Shown here one piece after another: positions 33,594-41,976 of a stretch of DNA of 60,097 nucleotides. Location: positions 1 to 60,097 of the forward strand of contig JAEWFW010000008.1 of the NCBI GenBank assembly GCA_023388635.1, written 5' to 3'. Under the pieces are notes generated by a model that saw only the letters and a program-made list of their open reading frames with translations, was not told where the DNA came from and did not search any database. This stretch comes from Bacillota bacterium (lineage in GTDB: Bacteria > Bacillota > Bacilli > Desulfuribacillales > Desulfuribacillaceae). Made by a program: the position numbers and the translations under genes. Each line of letters starts with the position of its first letter. Positions within the stretch are counted from its first letter, which is position 1.

Positions 33594-34049
33594 TTAAGAA
33601 GCTTTCGTTTTGCCCTGCTCTTTTTTTGTCTGTTGCTGGTTAGCCGAGCTTTGATTGGTTACATTCTGACTTACGATAGTCTGGTTGCCGGGTGCAGCTT
33701 TTGTATCTCCCATGATACATCTGCCTTTAAATACGGCGCCTTCTTCAATGACAATATTTTTTGTATCAATATCGCCCTCTACACGACCCTTATGTAAAAT
33801 CACCGTTTTTTCTTTCGCATGAATATCGCCAAAAGCACTGCCGGCAATCGTAAAATTATTGGCGTACATATCGGCTCTGACTTCGCCCTTTTCTCCGACA
33901 ATGATGTCACCGGATGTCTCAACGTGTCCACTGAGTTTCCCGTCGATTCTGACGATACCCGTCGCCTTAATAGAGCCTTCAAATACAGTGCCCGGACCTA
34001 TTACTGTATCTACTTTATCAATTCTCTGTGAAGATCGATTAAACAACAT
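33594..34049 (-). CDS. Bactofilin (polymer-forming cytoskeletal protein)
   Basis: A 151-residue bactofilin. The central part (about residues 15-110) is the right-handed beta-helix with regular repeats: GTVFEGSIKATGIVRIDGKLSGHVETSGDIIV-type turns, each with glycine and small hydrophobic residues. Short disordered tails (C-terminus rich in Q, N, T, K) are typical. Bactofilins polymerise without nucleotide on membranes and position wall enzymes. A GTG at 34055 is in frame, but AGGGGA fits the ATG at 34049 better. It lies 21 bases after the M23 peptidase gene, an association known from curved or stalked bacteria. Confidence 0.92.
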   Translation of the reverse strand: MLFNRSSQRIDKVDTVIGPGTVFEGSIKATGIVRIDGKLSGHVETSGDIIVGEKGEVRADMYANNFTIAGSAFGDIHAKEKTVILHKGRVEGDIDTKNIVIEEGAVFKGRCIMGDTKAAPGNQTIVSQNVTNQSSANQQQTKKEQGKTKAS

Positions 34050-34070
34050 AGCCACTCCCCTGTCATCATG

Positions 34071-34979
34071 CTATGGCAAATATTTCATCGGATCGACCGC
34101 TTTTCCGTTAATTAACACTTCGTAATCCAAATGTGGACCTGTCGACCTACCCGTATTGCCAATATACCCTATGAGCATTCCCTTTTTAACTTCCTCTCCG
34201 GCTTTCACTACATACCGGGATAAATGAGAATATCTTGTCGATATCCCATTTCTGTGATTAACCAAAATACTTCTACCGTACCCTCCATCATACTCTGCAT
34301 GTTTGACAACTCCATCAGCCGTTGCATACACAGGTGTCCCTACGCTATTGGCTATGTCCACCCCTGTATGGAATGCTGTCCTATAAGTAAACGGATCTTT
34401 ACGATAACCATATCCTGATCTTACTTTTCCATTTGTCGGCCAAATGGAAGGCATAGCAGCCAGCTCTTCATTCCTTTGCAGCAACAATTCTTGCAGATTC
34501 TCAAGACTTTCCTCGCGAACCGGCAAAGATTCTTTGACCTCCTTGACCGCATCGTGGGCTTCGGAAGCAATCACAGAACTTGCCGTGACTCTTGATTTGT
34601 CTTGACGTTCATCAGACAGTGCTAGTTTGTTTTCCTGAGTAAAAAATGATTTTGTAGGGTCAAAATCGTTTGCTTTGCGTATTTCTTGGTCAAGTTCTTC
34701 GATGCGTGCCACCTTGTCTTTTAACTCGATAGCATCCTTCGCCACCGTCGCAAATTCGCGTGTCAACGATTTATTCTCAACTTTACTACGCTGGGCATAT
34801 CTCGCTTCTTCTCGATAATCATAATACTGTTTAATGAACATAATCGAGCATATCGACGTCATTACCAACACTATAGATAAGAACTTAAATATGTATACAG
34901 GTACGTTAATTGCTACAGACTTTTTCTCGGAGTGTGGGATAATCATTATAGTAAAGTGCTTCCCTTTATTCTTCTGCAT
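34071..34979 (-). CDS. M23-family peptidoglycan endopeptidase with membrane anchor
   Basis: A 302-residue bitopic protein: a short cytoplasmic start, one transmembrane helix (about 28-50), a coiled-coil (about 55-105 and 155-175) and an external LytM/M23 domain (about 180-300). Catalytic-site residues are H204 and D208 (FHTGVDIA), H252 (YSHLS) and H283. The usual HxH zinc ligand is GPHLDYEV here, so D285 replaces the second histidine. Some M23 proteins carry HLD, so activity is possible but not certain. The frame continues to 35159; the ATG at 34979 has AGGAGAGG upstream. It forms a pair with bactofilin, and DUF4446 lies upstream. Confidence 0.88.
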   Translation of the reverse strand: MQKNKGKHFTIMIIPHSEKKSVAINVPVYIFKFLSIVLVMTSICSIMFIKQYYDYREEARYAQRSKVENKSLTREFATVAKDAIELKDKVARIEELDQEIRKANDFDPTKSFFTQENKLALSDERQDKSRVTASSVIASEAHDAVKEVKESLPVREESLENLQELLLQRNEELAAMPSIWPTNGKVRSGYGYRKDPFTYRTAFHTGVDIANSVGTPVYATADGVVKHAEYDGGYGRSILVNHRNGISTRYSHLSRYVVKAGEEVKKGMLIGYIGNTGRSTGPHLDYEVLINGKAVDPMKYLP

Positions 34980-35159
34980 TTTACCTCTCCTAAATTCATA
35001 TTCACATGAGCTCAAAGATTCATATTGCAAATAACCCTCTAAGATATTCCACTTCCTGTGTGATTTTTCCTGCTTTTTTAAAAAAGTTTGTTGAAATAAC
35101 AGAATCTTTGTCGAATGGTTTCCATTACCTTCCTTATAACGCAAAAAGCAATGGAGCAT

Positions 35160-35642
35160 TTATAGCTGCATTGCTTGGGAAATCACTTGCTTTTCTTCAT
35201 TCGTCAACGGATACCGCGATTCTCCACGTACCAGCGGTTTTGCATATACTCGCTGATCGTAACGATTGTACAGACTTGTAATGACGAAACCGTCATAATG
35301 ATCATTCATCAATGCAATCGAGAAGCTCAAATCATTGCCGGTTTCCTCATAAGCATTATATCGCTCGATACTGACGCGAGCCGCTCTGCTATTCAATAAT
35401 CGCTGCAATTCGTTCAATTGTTCTTCATTGTTTGTCAAGCGTGCGCCTAATTTTCCTGTCTTATCGATATACTCCAGTAAAATTTCCTCAACATTGCCAT
35501 CACTGACCCCACGCATCAGATGCGTATAATTTTTCTTTACATAATTCAATTGCGTAAATTGGTAAATTACAATCAAAAACAGAATTACAATAGCAACTAG
35601 CATGCCGATGACGGCGTATTCTATTTGTACTGAATTAAGCAT
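35160..35642 (-). CDS. DUF4446 family membrane protein
   Basis: A 160-residue protein with one N-terminal transmembrane helix (about residues 8-30), a short helical linker and a soluble domain with the DUF4446 signature SIERYNAYEETGNDLSFSIALMNDHYDGFVITSLYNR and ESRYPLTNEEKQVI. It is known next to parB in many Firmicutes; its function is unknown. The frame begins at 35663, but the ATG at 35642 follows AAAGGATG and fits family alignment. It lies upstream of the M23-bactofilin pair in the same orientation. Confidence 0.86.
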   Translation of the reverse strand: MLNSVQIEYAVIGMLVAIVILFLIVIYQFTQLNYVKKNYTHLMRGVSDGNVEEILLEYIDKTGKLGARLTNNEEQLNELQRLLNSRAARVSIERYNAYEETGNDLSFSIALMNDHYDGFVITSLYNRYDQRVYAKPLVRGESRYPLTNEEKQVISQAMQL

Positions 35643-35686
35643 GTATTCGGTGCATCCTTTCATTGTTTCTTTATTTTACAAGGTGA

Positions 35687-36421
35687 TCAATTTTGTAAGC
35701 GCATCTGGAGGCGCTCATATATCTCTTTCGTGCTCTCCTTCTCAGAATCGTTAAAAAATACGTACTGATGATCTTTCGTGACAATTTCTATATATGGCGG
35801 ATTGCCTGTGTACACAAAGAGTTTCGCAGCTCCAATTCCCTCGAGCGTAAAGTTTCCTTTATTGATATTTCCGACCGAAACGCCATTGGTACGCATTTTA
35901 ATTTTCGGCAATTCCTCAACTAAATTACAGGCGGCAATTTGATCATAGGCAATACTGATGCCATAGCTGCCCTTAACGGCAAAACTTTCTTCAGAAAATA
36001 CAAATTGCGAAGGTCTGACAGAAATACTGAGAATGACCCCTGTCACAAGTACGACCATAACTGCGCTACCAATGGCTAATTTCGTTTTCAGCGGCATGTT
36101 GCCATTCCCTGGTTGATTTTCTTTGTAAAATTTTTGGCTTTTGACGAGTAGCAAAATTGTTAAGGGAATAATTGCAAGAATCGCGAAAAAGACAATCCAT
36201 TTATATCCTAGATATTCCATAAGACTGGAAAAAACGAAAATTCCCGCTATGCCAAACATAAAATTACCCACATAACCGGCGAGACCTTCAATATTGACAT
36301 TGGCCTTTTCTTCTTTCGACAGTCTGTTGTATCCGGAAATTAACCAATACCATTTAAAATACCGAATCATAATTCCTGTAATAAACAAGAGAATGGAGAC
36401 TCCCAATAATGTATACACCAC
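35687..36421 (-). CDS. Membrane protein with DUF3784-like and PH-like domains
   Basis: A 244-residue membrane protein. The first part resembles DUF3784: a hydrophobic start, then YFKWYWLISGYNRLSKEEKANVNIEGL and a second and third helix. A fourth helix (about 118-135) leads to a C-terminal beta-rich domain with FVFSEESFAVKGSYGISIAYDQIAACNLVEELP, like bacterial PH domains. The true start is one of two adjacent GTG codons after AAGGGGG (36421 or 36418), not the upstream ATG. Its function is unknown. It precedes DUF4446 by 44 bases. Confidence 0.75.
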   Translation of the reverse strand: MVYTLLGVSILLFITGIMIRYFKWYWLISGYNRLSKEEKANVNIEGLAGYVGNFMFGIAGIFVFSSLMEYLGYKWIVFFAILAIIPLTILLLVKSQKFYKENQPGNGNMPLKTKLAIGSAVMVVLVTGVILSISVRPSQFVFSEESFAVKGSYGISIAYDQIAACNLVEELPKIKMRTNGVSVGNINKGNFTLEGIGAAKLFVYTGNPPYIEIVTKDHQYVFFNDSEKESTKEIYERLQMRLQN

Positions 36422-36524
36422 AAAATCCCCCTTAGCATATATGTAAAATATATTATGTGAAGTATATTTTACCACATCAAATACAATGATAGTATCTGTC
36501 ACAATACGTTATAATATATGCTGC

Positions 36525-37238
36525 TTAGATAAATCCTTTGGCAATCATAATCAATGCGGCGACGAAAATAGCCGGCAATAAATTCGCTACCCGTACATTT
36601 TTAATTTCCAGCAGATTGACGCCAATACCCATAATCAGCAATCCACCAACTGCTCGCACTTCATTAATGACACCCTCATTTAAAAAATCTGCAATCGAAC
36701 TGGCAAGTAAAGCGATGATTCCTTGGTATAAGAAAACTGCCACCGAGGAAAACATGATACCAATCCCCATAGTCGAAGCAAATACTACAGAACTTACTCC
36801 GTCGAGGATCGCTTTCGTGTACAATATTTCATGCTTAAATTGCAATCCGCTTTCCAAAGCACCTAAAATCCCCATAGAACCGACGCAAAATATCAATGTC
36901 GCAAAGACAAAAGCTTTTGCTATTTTACCCTCTTCGCTGTTTTGCTTATTACCGAGCATTACTCCTTCCAATTTCTTGCCCAGTTGATCAAGCCTTTCTT
37001 CTAGCCGCAATGCTTCTCCAATGATTCCGCCTATTACACCACTGATAATCAATATGAGAACATTACCCGTATCCAATGCCATATCAATCCCGATGATCAG
37101 AACTGCCAAGCCGATAATCTGCATTGTCGTATTTTTATAATTTGTCGGTAAGTTCGGCAGCAAGATCCCAATGAAAGCGCCTACTATGATCGCAAGTGCA
37201 TTGACTGCCGTTCCTTGCAATGTTGATAATATCCCCAT
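36525..37238 (-). CDS. DUF554 family membrane protein (YdfK/YqgA-like)
   Basis: A 237-residue polytopic protein with about six or seven membrane helices and the DUF554 hallmarks: GTAVNALAIIVGAFIGILL at the start, GIDMALDTGNVLILIISGVIGGIIGE, and DGVSSVVFASTMGIGIMFSS. It is a possible transporter of unknown substrate. The start ATG has AGAAGG upstream. It lies between the class V aminotransferase and the DUF3784-like gene on the same strand, with gaps of about 80-100 bp. Confidence 0.88.
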   Translation of the reverse strand: MGILSTLQGTAVNALAIIVGAFIGILLPNLPTNYKNTTMQIIGLAVLIIGIDMALDTGNVLILIISGVIGGIIGEALRLEERLDQLGKKLEGVMLGNKQNSEEGKIAKAFVFATLIFCVGSMGILGALESGLQFKHEILYTKAILDGVSSVVFASTMGIGIMFSSVAVFLYQGIIALLASSIADFLNEGVINEVRAVGGLLIMGIGVNLLEIKNVRVANLLPAIFVAALIMIAKGFI

Positions 37239-37318
37239 ACGAAACCTTCTCTCCCAATGTTTAAATAACTTTTGCTATGATAATTTCTGCTGCGATAACT
37301 TCTGCTACTATAGCTCCG

Positions 37319-38482
37319 CTACGACAGCTCTGCTATAATTTCTTCCATTGCCCCTATGAAAGTATCTATTTCCTGATCTGTGGTGAAATACCCTGGGCTG
37401 ATTCTGACGACTCCCTTGTGTAACGTTCTGATCGTCTGATGTCCTACCGGAGAACAATGGAAACCGGCACGCACCGCAATATTGTATATTTTATCGAGCA
37501 TATAGGCAACTTCATTACTTTCGATTCCGCGTATATTAAATGCAATCACCGCCGCTCGTTCTTGGTCTATCGGTGGTCCATAAACTTCTATATGTTCCAT
37601 ATTCCGCAATTTCTGCAAAATCGTCTGCGTCTGTTTCCATTCACGTTCATGAATTACGGCAATTCCTTGTTCACGAATGTATTCCACGCCGGCTCGCAGG
37701 CCAGCTAGCCCAGGTGTATTCAGCGTACCACTCTCATAACGATCCGGTCTGACAATCGGCATTTCTTTAGATTCCGAATTGCCTCCCGTCCCTCCGAATA
37801 GCAACGGCGGGATATCGATTTCCGGGTTGATATACAATCCACCAGTTCCTTGGGGACCGAGCAACCCTTTATGTCCGGGAAACGCCAGAAAGTCGATCCC
37901 CCACTTTTCAACCGGTATATCGAACACACCGGCAGTCTGAGCACCATCAATCATAACTTTTACATTGTATCTTTTCGCCAGCATACACGCCTGCTCGACA
38001 GGAAATACAGTTCCGACTATGTTCGAGGCGTGGGAGGCGATGAGCAACGATGTGTGAGGAAATACCTGCAGAGATGCTTCCAATTGATTTAAATCCACCG
38101 CACCTACTTCATCAGTCGGCACGAGAGAATACGTGATTTCACCTTTCTGCCGCAAATATTCCAGCGGACGTATGACAGAGTTATGCTCGACACCTGTCGT
38201 TAAAACATGATCACCCTTTTTTAGAAAGCATAATATAGGAATATTCAGCGCTTCTGTGGTATTCTTCGTGAAAATAATGTTTTCGGGATTTCCCACACCG
38301 AACAATTCAGCTAGAGCAACTCTACAGGTATATATTTGGCGGCTGGCTTCCAGCGCCAATTGATGCGCTCCCCTCCCGGGATTTGCCGCATAATTTTCTA
38401 CCGCTTCACACATTGCCTTTGCTACGCCCGAAGGCTTCGGCCAACTAGACGCCGCATTATCTAAATATATAACTCGATCCAT
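37319..38482 (-). CDS. Class V aminotransferase, cysteine desulfurase-like (EGY-type)
   Basis: A 387-residue PLP enzyme of the NifS/SufS superfamily, most like the family containing the EGY-type desulfurase-like proteins. The PLP lysine is K205 (FPGHKGLLGPQGTGG), the base-stacking histidine and aspartate are in VEHNSV and MIDGAQTAG, and the possible catalytic cysteine is C343 (GFHCSPVGH). It would move sulfur or selenium from cysteine or selenocysteine to an acceptor. The DUF3343 protein at 29.5 kb is a possible carrier. The start ATG has AAGGGGG upstream. It follows parB and its terminator and appears to start a new unit. Confidence 0.87.
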   Translation of the reverse strand: MDRVIYLDNAASSWPKPSGVAKAMCEAVENYAANPGRGAHQLALEASRQIYTCRVALAELFGVGNPENIIFTKNTTEALNIPILCFLKKGDHVLTTGVEHNSVIRPLEYLRQKGEITYSLVPTDEVGAVDLNQLEASLQVFPHTSLLIASHASNIVGTVFPVEQACMLAKRYNVKVMIDGAQTAGVFDIPVEKWGIDFLAFPGHKGLLGPQGTGGLYINPEIDIPPLLFGGTGGNSESKEMPIVRPDRYESGTLNTPGLAGLRAGVEYIREQGIAVIHEREWKQTQTILQKLRNMEHIEVYGPPIDQERAAVIAFNIRGIESNEVAYMLDKIYNIAVRAGFHCSPVGHQTIRTLHKGVVRISPGYFTTDQEIDTFIGAMEEIIAELS

Positions 38483-38531
38483 ATTGTAATCCCCCTTCCT
38501 ATTTCTACAGTAAGCACCAGTATACTATAAA

Positions 38532-38556
38532 GAAAAAACAACCTCTATTGGTTGCC
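38532..38556 (-). terminator. Intrinsic terminator of the parAB operon
   Basis: On the minus strand CAACC and GGTTG form a stem with a 6-nt loop that includes the parB stop codon (38545-38547). A run of T follows. Confidence 0.78.
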
Positions 38557-39399
38557 TATGACTTTTATTATTCTTTCCAAATCTTCGTCGGAAAAATAAT
38601 CAATTTCTATTTTCCCGCGCTTTTTGCCGGTAACAATTTTTACACCTGTGCCCAATATATCTTCTAAATGCTTTTCGATGTGAACAATTTCTGGATCGCG
38701 CGTCTGTTTTTTGCTTTTTACTTTTGTTTCACGTGAAACATTCTCCAAATTTTGTACTATCTCTTCTGTCTGGCGCACGCTCAATTGTTCCTTAATAATT
38801 CTCTCCGCTAACATCAATCGATATTCTTTATTGGAAAGTGCCAATAGGGTCCGGGCATGTCCATAAGATAATGTTCCACGTGAAACATATTCTTTAATGA
38901 CTTCCGGCAACTGCAACAAACGCAAAAAATTAGTAATCTGCGGACGGCTTTTGCCCACACGTTTTGCTAATTCTTCCTGTGTATAATTCAATTCATGAAT
39001 TAATTTATCATACGCTTCAGCGATTTCTATCGGGTTCAGATCTTCCCTCTGTAGGTTTTCAATCAGCGCAATTTCACGCATCTGACGATCAGTGAACTGT
39101 CGTTCGATGGCAGGCACATGCTCTAAACCGAGATGTTTTGCGGCACGCAATCTACGTTCGCCGGCAATTAAGATATACCCGCGAACTGCCTTTTTTACGA
39201 CAATCGGCTGAATGATCCCATGCTCTTGAATCGATACTGCCAATTCTTCAATTGCTTGTTGGTCAAAAATTTTACGAGGTTGATAGGGATTCGGTTTGAT
39301 TACATCAACAGCAATTTGTAAAATGTGTTCATCTTCTGCAACGTTACCTTCATTTCCCAGCAAAGCACCTAATCCTTTTCCCAGTCTGTTCTTACTCAT
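38545..39399 (-). CDS. parB: Chromosome partitioning protein ParB (Spo0J)
   Basis: A 284-residue ParB CTPase. It has the N-terminal KGLGALLG tail that stimulates ParA, the CTP-binding ParB/Srx domain (VIKPNPYQPRKIF, GERRLRAAKHLGL), the HTH domain around ELAKRVGKSRPQITNFLRLLQLP, and a C-terminal dimer domain. Two parS sites lie within the gene itself, as in B. subtilis spo0J. Its ATG overlaps the end of parA by 8 bases. It loads on parS, spreads by clamping with CTP, and recruits SMC. The terminator overlaps its stop codon. Confidence 0.97.
   Translation of the reverse strand: MSKNRLGKGLGALLGNEGNVAEDEHILQIAVDVIKPNPYQPRKIFDQQAIEELAVSIQEHGIIQPIVVKKAVRGYILIAGERRLRAAKHLGLEHVPAIERQFTDRQMREIALIENLQREDLNPIEIAEAYDKLIHELNYTQEELAKRVGKSRPQITNFLRLLQLPEVIKEYVSRGTLSYGHARTLLALSNKEYRLMLAERIIKEQLSVRQTEEIVQNLENVSRETKVKSKKQTRDPEIVHIEKHLEDILGTGVKIVTGKKRGKIEIDYFSDEDLERIIKVIGNQ
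38725..38740. promoter_or_regulatory. parS site 1 (perfect)
   Basis: TGTTTCACGTGAAACA, the exact 16-bp perfect palindrome consensus for ParB/Spo0J, lies inside parB. Its presence near oriC fits a chromosome-segregation centre. Confidence 0.95.
38872..38887. promoter_or_regulatory. parS site 2 (one mismatch)
   Basis: TGTTCCACGTGAAACA, one base different from the perfect palindrome but within the accepted consensus TGTTNCACGTGAAACA. It lies 147 bases from the first site within parB. Confidence 0.92.
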
Positions 39400-40156
39400 T
39401 ATTCTCGATCACTTCCCTCGCCAGCTCTAAATACATTTCTGCACCTTTTGATTTCCCATCATATAAAATAATTGGTTTCCCATGGCTAGGAGCTTCACTT
39501 AAACGAATATTTCTCGGTATAATTGTCGAATATACTTTATTCTGAAAATATTTTTTCACTTCATCAATCACTTGAATTCCCAAGTTCGTCCGCGCATCGA
39601 ACATCGTCAGCAAGACACCTTCAACTTCCAATGATGTATTCAGATGTTTCTGTACGAGACGTATCGTATTCAACAATTGACTTAAGCCCTCTAATGCATA
39701 AAATTCACATTGAATAGGAATTAACACAGAGTTAGCACCTGTCAAAGAATTAATTGTCAGCAGACCTAACGATGGCGGGCAATCTATCAGAATAAAATCG
39801 TATTCATCTTTGATATGAGCGATTGCGCGTTTCAAACGGATTTCCCGTGACATAATCGGCACGAGCTCTATTTCCGCACCTGCCAATTGGATCGTCGCAG
39901 GTAGGATATATAAATTGGGCACATGGGTCGGTAAAATCGCCTCTCCCGGATGAATCTCCTCAATTAGAACATCATAAATACAGTTTTCAATATCTGCTTT
40001 ATTAATTCCTAGTCCACTTGTGGAGTTCCCCTGGGGATCTGCATCAATTAATAAGACCTTTTTGCCCAAATGCGCCAAACATGCTCCCAAGTTTACGGAC
40101 GTAGTAGTTTTACCCACACCCCCTTTTTGATTCGTAATGGCGATAATTTTAGACAA
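39392..40156 (-). CDS. parA: Chromosome partitioning ATPase ParA (Soj)
   Basis: A 254-residue ParA/MinD ATPase with the deviant Walker A KGGVGKT (residues 11-17), the second lysine K11, the motif FILIDCPPSLGLLTINSL and the switch DADPQGNS. Soj binds DNA as an ATP dimer, is stimulated by ParB, and in B. subtilis also regulates DnaA. Translation starts at TTG (40156), with GAGGTGAG upstream. It is coupled to parB by an 8-base overlap. Confidence 0.97.
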   Translation of the reverse strand: MSKIIAITNQKGGVGKTTTSVNLGACLAHLGKKVLLIDADPQGNSTSGLGINKADIENCIYDVLIEEIHPGEAILPTHVPNLYILPATIQLAGAEIELVPIMSREIRLKRAIAHIKDEYDFILIDCPPSLGLLTINSLTGANSVLIPIQCEFYALEGLSQLLNTIRLVQKHLNTSLEVEGVLLTMFDARTNLGIQVIDEVKKYFQNKVYSTIIPRNIRLSEAPSHGKPIILYDGKSKGAEMYLELAREVIENNE

Positions 40157-40263
40157 TCTATCTCACCTCATTCAAATTATTACAATCTTGCAAATAGTAA
40201 CTATATCATACTATGAAATAATTGAGTTTAATTATCTCATAGATGAATAGAAATAAACAGTGG

Positions 40264-40294
40264 CAAAAAAACTACTCAGTATAAACCTGAGTAG
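40264..40294 (-). terminator. Intrinsic terminator of noc
   Basis: A perfect 8-bp stem CTACTCAG (40272-40279) with CTGAGTAG (40287-40294) is followed on the minus strand by TTTTTTGCC. It separates noc from parAB. Confidence 0.85.
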
Positions 40295-40328
40295 ATACTT
40301 TGTCACAAGGATATGTTATATAATCGTA

Positions 40329-41153
40329 TTATTTCGGTATCTTAATGATAATTTGATAGTAATTATCGATCACTTCTTCTTCGACTTCTACTGCCATGCC
40401 CGTATTCTTCACCATATTAATCGATTGCTGAATCGTATTACGCGCAATGCGAATATCCTTAGATATACCGAGTCTCCGTGGCTTGGCAGACGGTGTTTTA
40501 TCTTTCTTTAACTGCTCTATGCGGTCTTCTAGTTGCTTAACCGTTAAATCCTTAGAGACGACATCCTGATAGAGACGCTGTAATAGTTGCGGATTGTCAT
40601 TGACTTGCAAAAGTGCCCGCGCATGTCGTTCGCCGATTTTACGCAACATTAACCCCTCTTGAACTTCCTTGGGCAACTGGATCAATCGCAGTTTATTTGC
40701 TACCGTCGACTGCCCTTTACCTAAGCGCTGCGCCAAAGCTTCCTGTGTCAACCCATGAAGCTCAATCAATTTTTTATAAGCGATGGCTTCTTCGATTGAA
40801 GTCAATCCCTCACGCTGTAAGTTTTCAATCAAAGCTACGGAAGCTGCCTGGGTGTCATTCATATCCCTAATAATTGCCGGTATTGTCGGCAGCGCTAGTA
40901 ATTTAACAGCGCGCAAGCGTCTCTCACCGGCAATCAACTCATAACGCTCTGCCCTTTTACGCACGACAATAGGCTGAATCACGCCATGTGTTTTAATCGT
41001 CTGGCATAATTCTTCCAATTTATCATTTTCAAATACCGATCTCGGCTGGTAAGGGCTTGGGTCGATTAATTCCACGGAAATTTCTACAATCTGCTCTGCC
41101 CGTTCCGTTTCATTCCACTTATTTCCCAATAAGCGTGATAATGGCTCTTTCAA
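40329..41153 (-). CDS. noc: Nucleoid occlusion protein Noc
   Basis: A 274-residue ParB paralogue in the Noc position between rsmG and parA. The N-terminus has an amphipathic KEPLSRLLGNKWNE-type start used for membrane binding in Noc. The CTP-binding domain (LIDPSPYQPRSVF, GERRLRAVKLLAL) and HTH (EALAQRLGKGQSTVANKLRLIQLP) follow. Noc binds palindromes (NBS) and blocks division over the nucleoid. The frame opens at 41204, but TTG at 41153 lies seven bases after AGGAGG and gives the family N-terminus. Candidate binding sites occur in this window. Confidence 0.92.
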   Translation of the reverse strand: MKEPLSRLLGNKWNETERAEQIVEISVELIDPSPYQPRSVFENDKLEELCQTIKTHGVIQPIVVRKRAERYELIAGERRLRAVKLLALPTIPAIIRDMNDTQAASVALIENLQREGLTSIEEAIAYKKLIELHGLTQEALAQRLGKGQSTVANKLRLIQLPKEVQEGLMLRKIGERHARALLQVNDNPQLLQRLYQDVVSKDLTVKQLEDRIEQLKKDKTPSAKPRRLGISKDIRIARNTIQQSINMVKNTGMAVEVEEEVIDNYYQIIIKIPK

Positions 41154-41235
41154 GAACGTACCTCCTAAAATTATTTCAGTATCATAAATATTCGATAAAT
41201 CCACAGATTTTCCTGCCTTTGCCTATTAGGGTGTC

Positions 41236-41976
41236 TTACAAAATTGGCGATTTCGACGGTGTGCCTGGCTTTCTAGGAAATTTTTGAGGCATAGGTCCCA
41301 TCTTTTTAATGCGGATAATACTGCGCTTTCCCTGATTGTCAGGTAAATCTAACGAATGTATTTTAGTGATTGTCGATTTGAAAACTTTTAAAGATTTACT
41401 AGATTCTGTAACTTCTAAATCGACATCGGGTCCTTTCATGGCAAAAAACGTACCGCCAACTTTTACAAATGGCAGGCAAAGTTCATTTAAGACGGCAAGC
41501 TTCGCCACGGCACGCGCCACAGCATAATCATATTGCTCGCGATATTCCGCTTTATGTGCCAAATCCTCCGCCCTGCCGTGTACAAATGTACAACCTTCGA
41601 GCTCAAGTTCCTTACATACCGTCTCTAAATAATGTACGCGTTTTTGCAGAGAATCTAAAAATGTAATTTGCAATTGAGGGAACATGATTTTAAGAGGGAT
41701 ACCCGGAAATCCAGCTCCGCTGCCGATATCAATCAATTTGTAATCACCGGCAATTTGCGGATGGGCAATTGCCAATGTCAAAGAATCATAAAAATGTTTA
41801 GTATATACTTCTTCCACTTCGGTAATTGCCGTCAAATTCATCTTTTCATTCCAACTGAGTAACAGCGAATAGTACAATTCAAACTTCTTCAGCTGATCTG
41901 CTGTTATCAATATTTTATGAGCTGCCAACTGGTTACCAAAGCGATCGGCAATTACTTGCTGATGATTGCTAGTCAT
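41236..41976 (-). CDS. rsmG: 16S rRNA guanosine-527 N7-methyltransferase RsmG
   Basis: A 246-residue class I methyltransferase (GidB). The SAM motif DIGSGAGFPGIPLKI is at about residues 69-83, and the conserved NLTAITE and AVARAVAKLAVLNEL are present. It methylates G527 of 16S rRNA; its loss can give low-level streptomycin resistance. The ATG overlaps the mnmG stop by 8 bases, as is typical for the gidA-gidB pair. A ribosome-binding site, AAGGAAGG, is about 11 bases upstream. Confidence 0.96.
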   Translation of the reverse strand: MTSNHQQVIADRFGNQLAAHKILITADQLKKFELYYSLLLSWNEKMNLTAITEVEEVYTKHFYDSLTLAIAHPQIAGDYKLIDIGSGAGFPGIPLKIMFPQLQITFLDSLQKRVHYLETVCKELELEGCTFVHGRAEDLAHKAEYREQYDYAVARAVAKLAVLNELCLPFVKVGGTFFAMKGPDVDLEVTESSKSLKVFKSTITKIHSLDLPDNQGKRSIIRIKKMGPMPQKFPRKPGTPSKSPIL

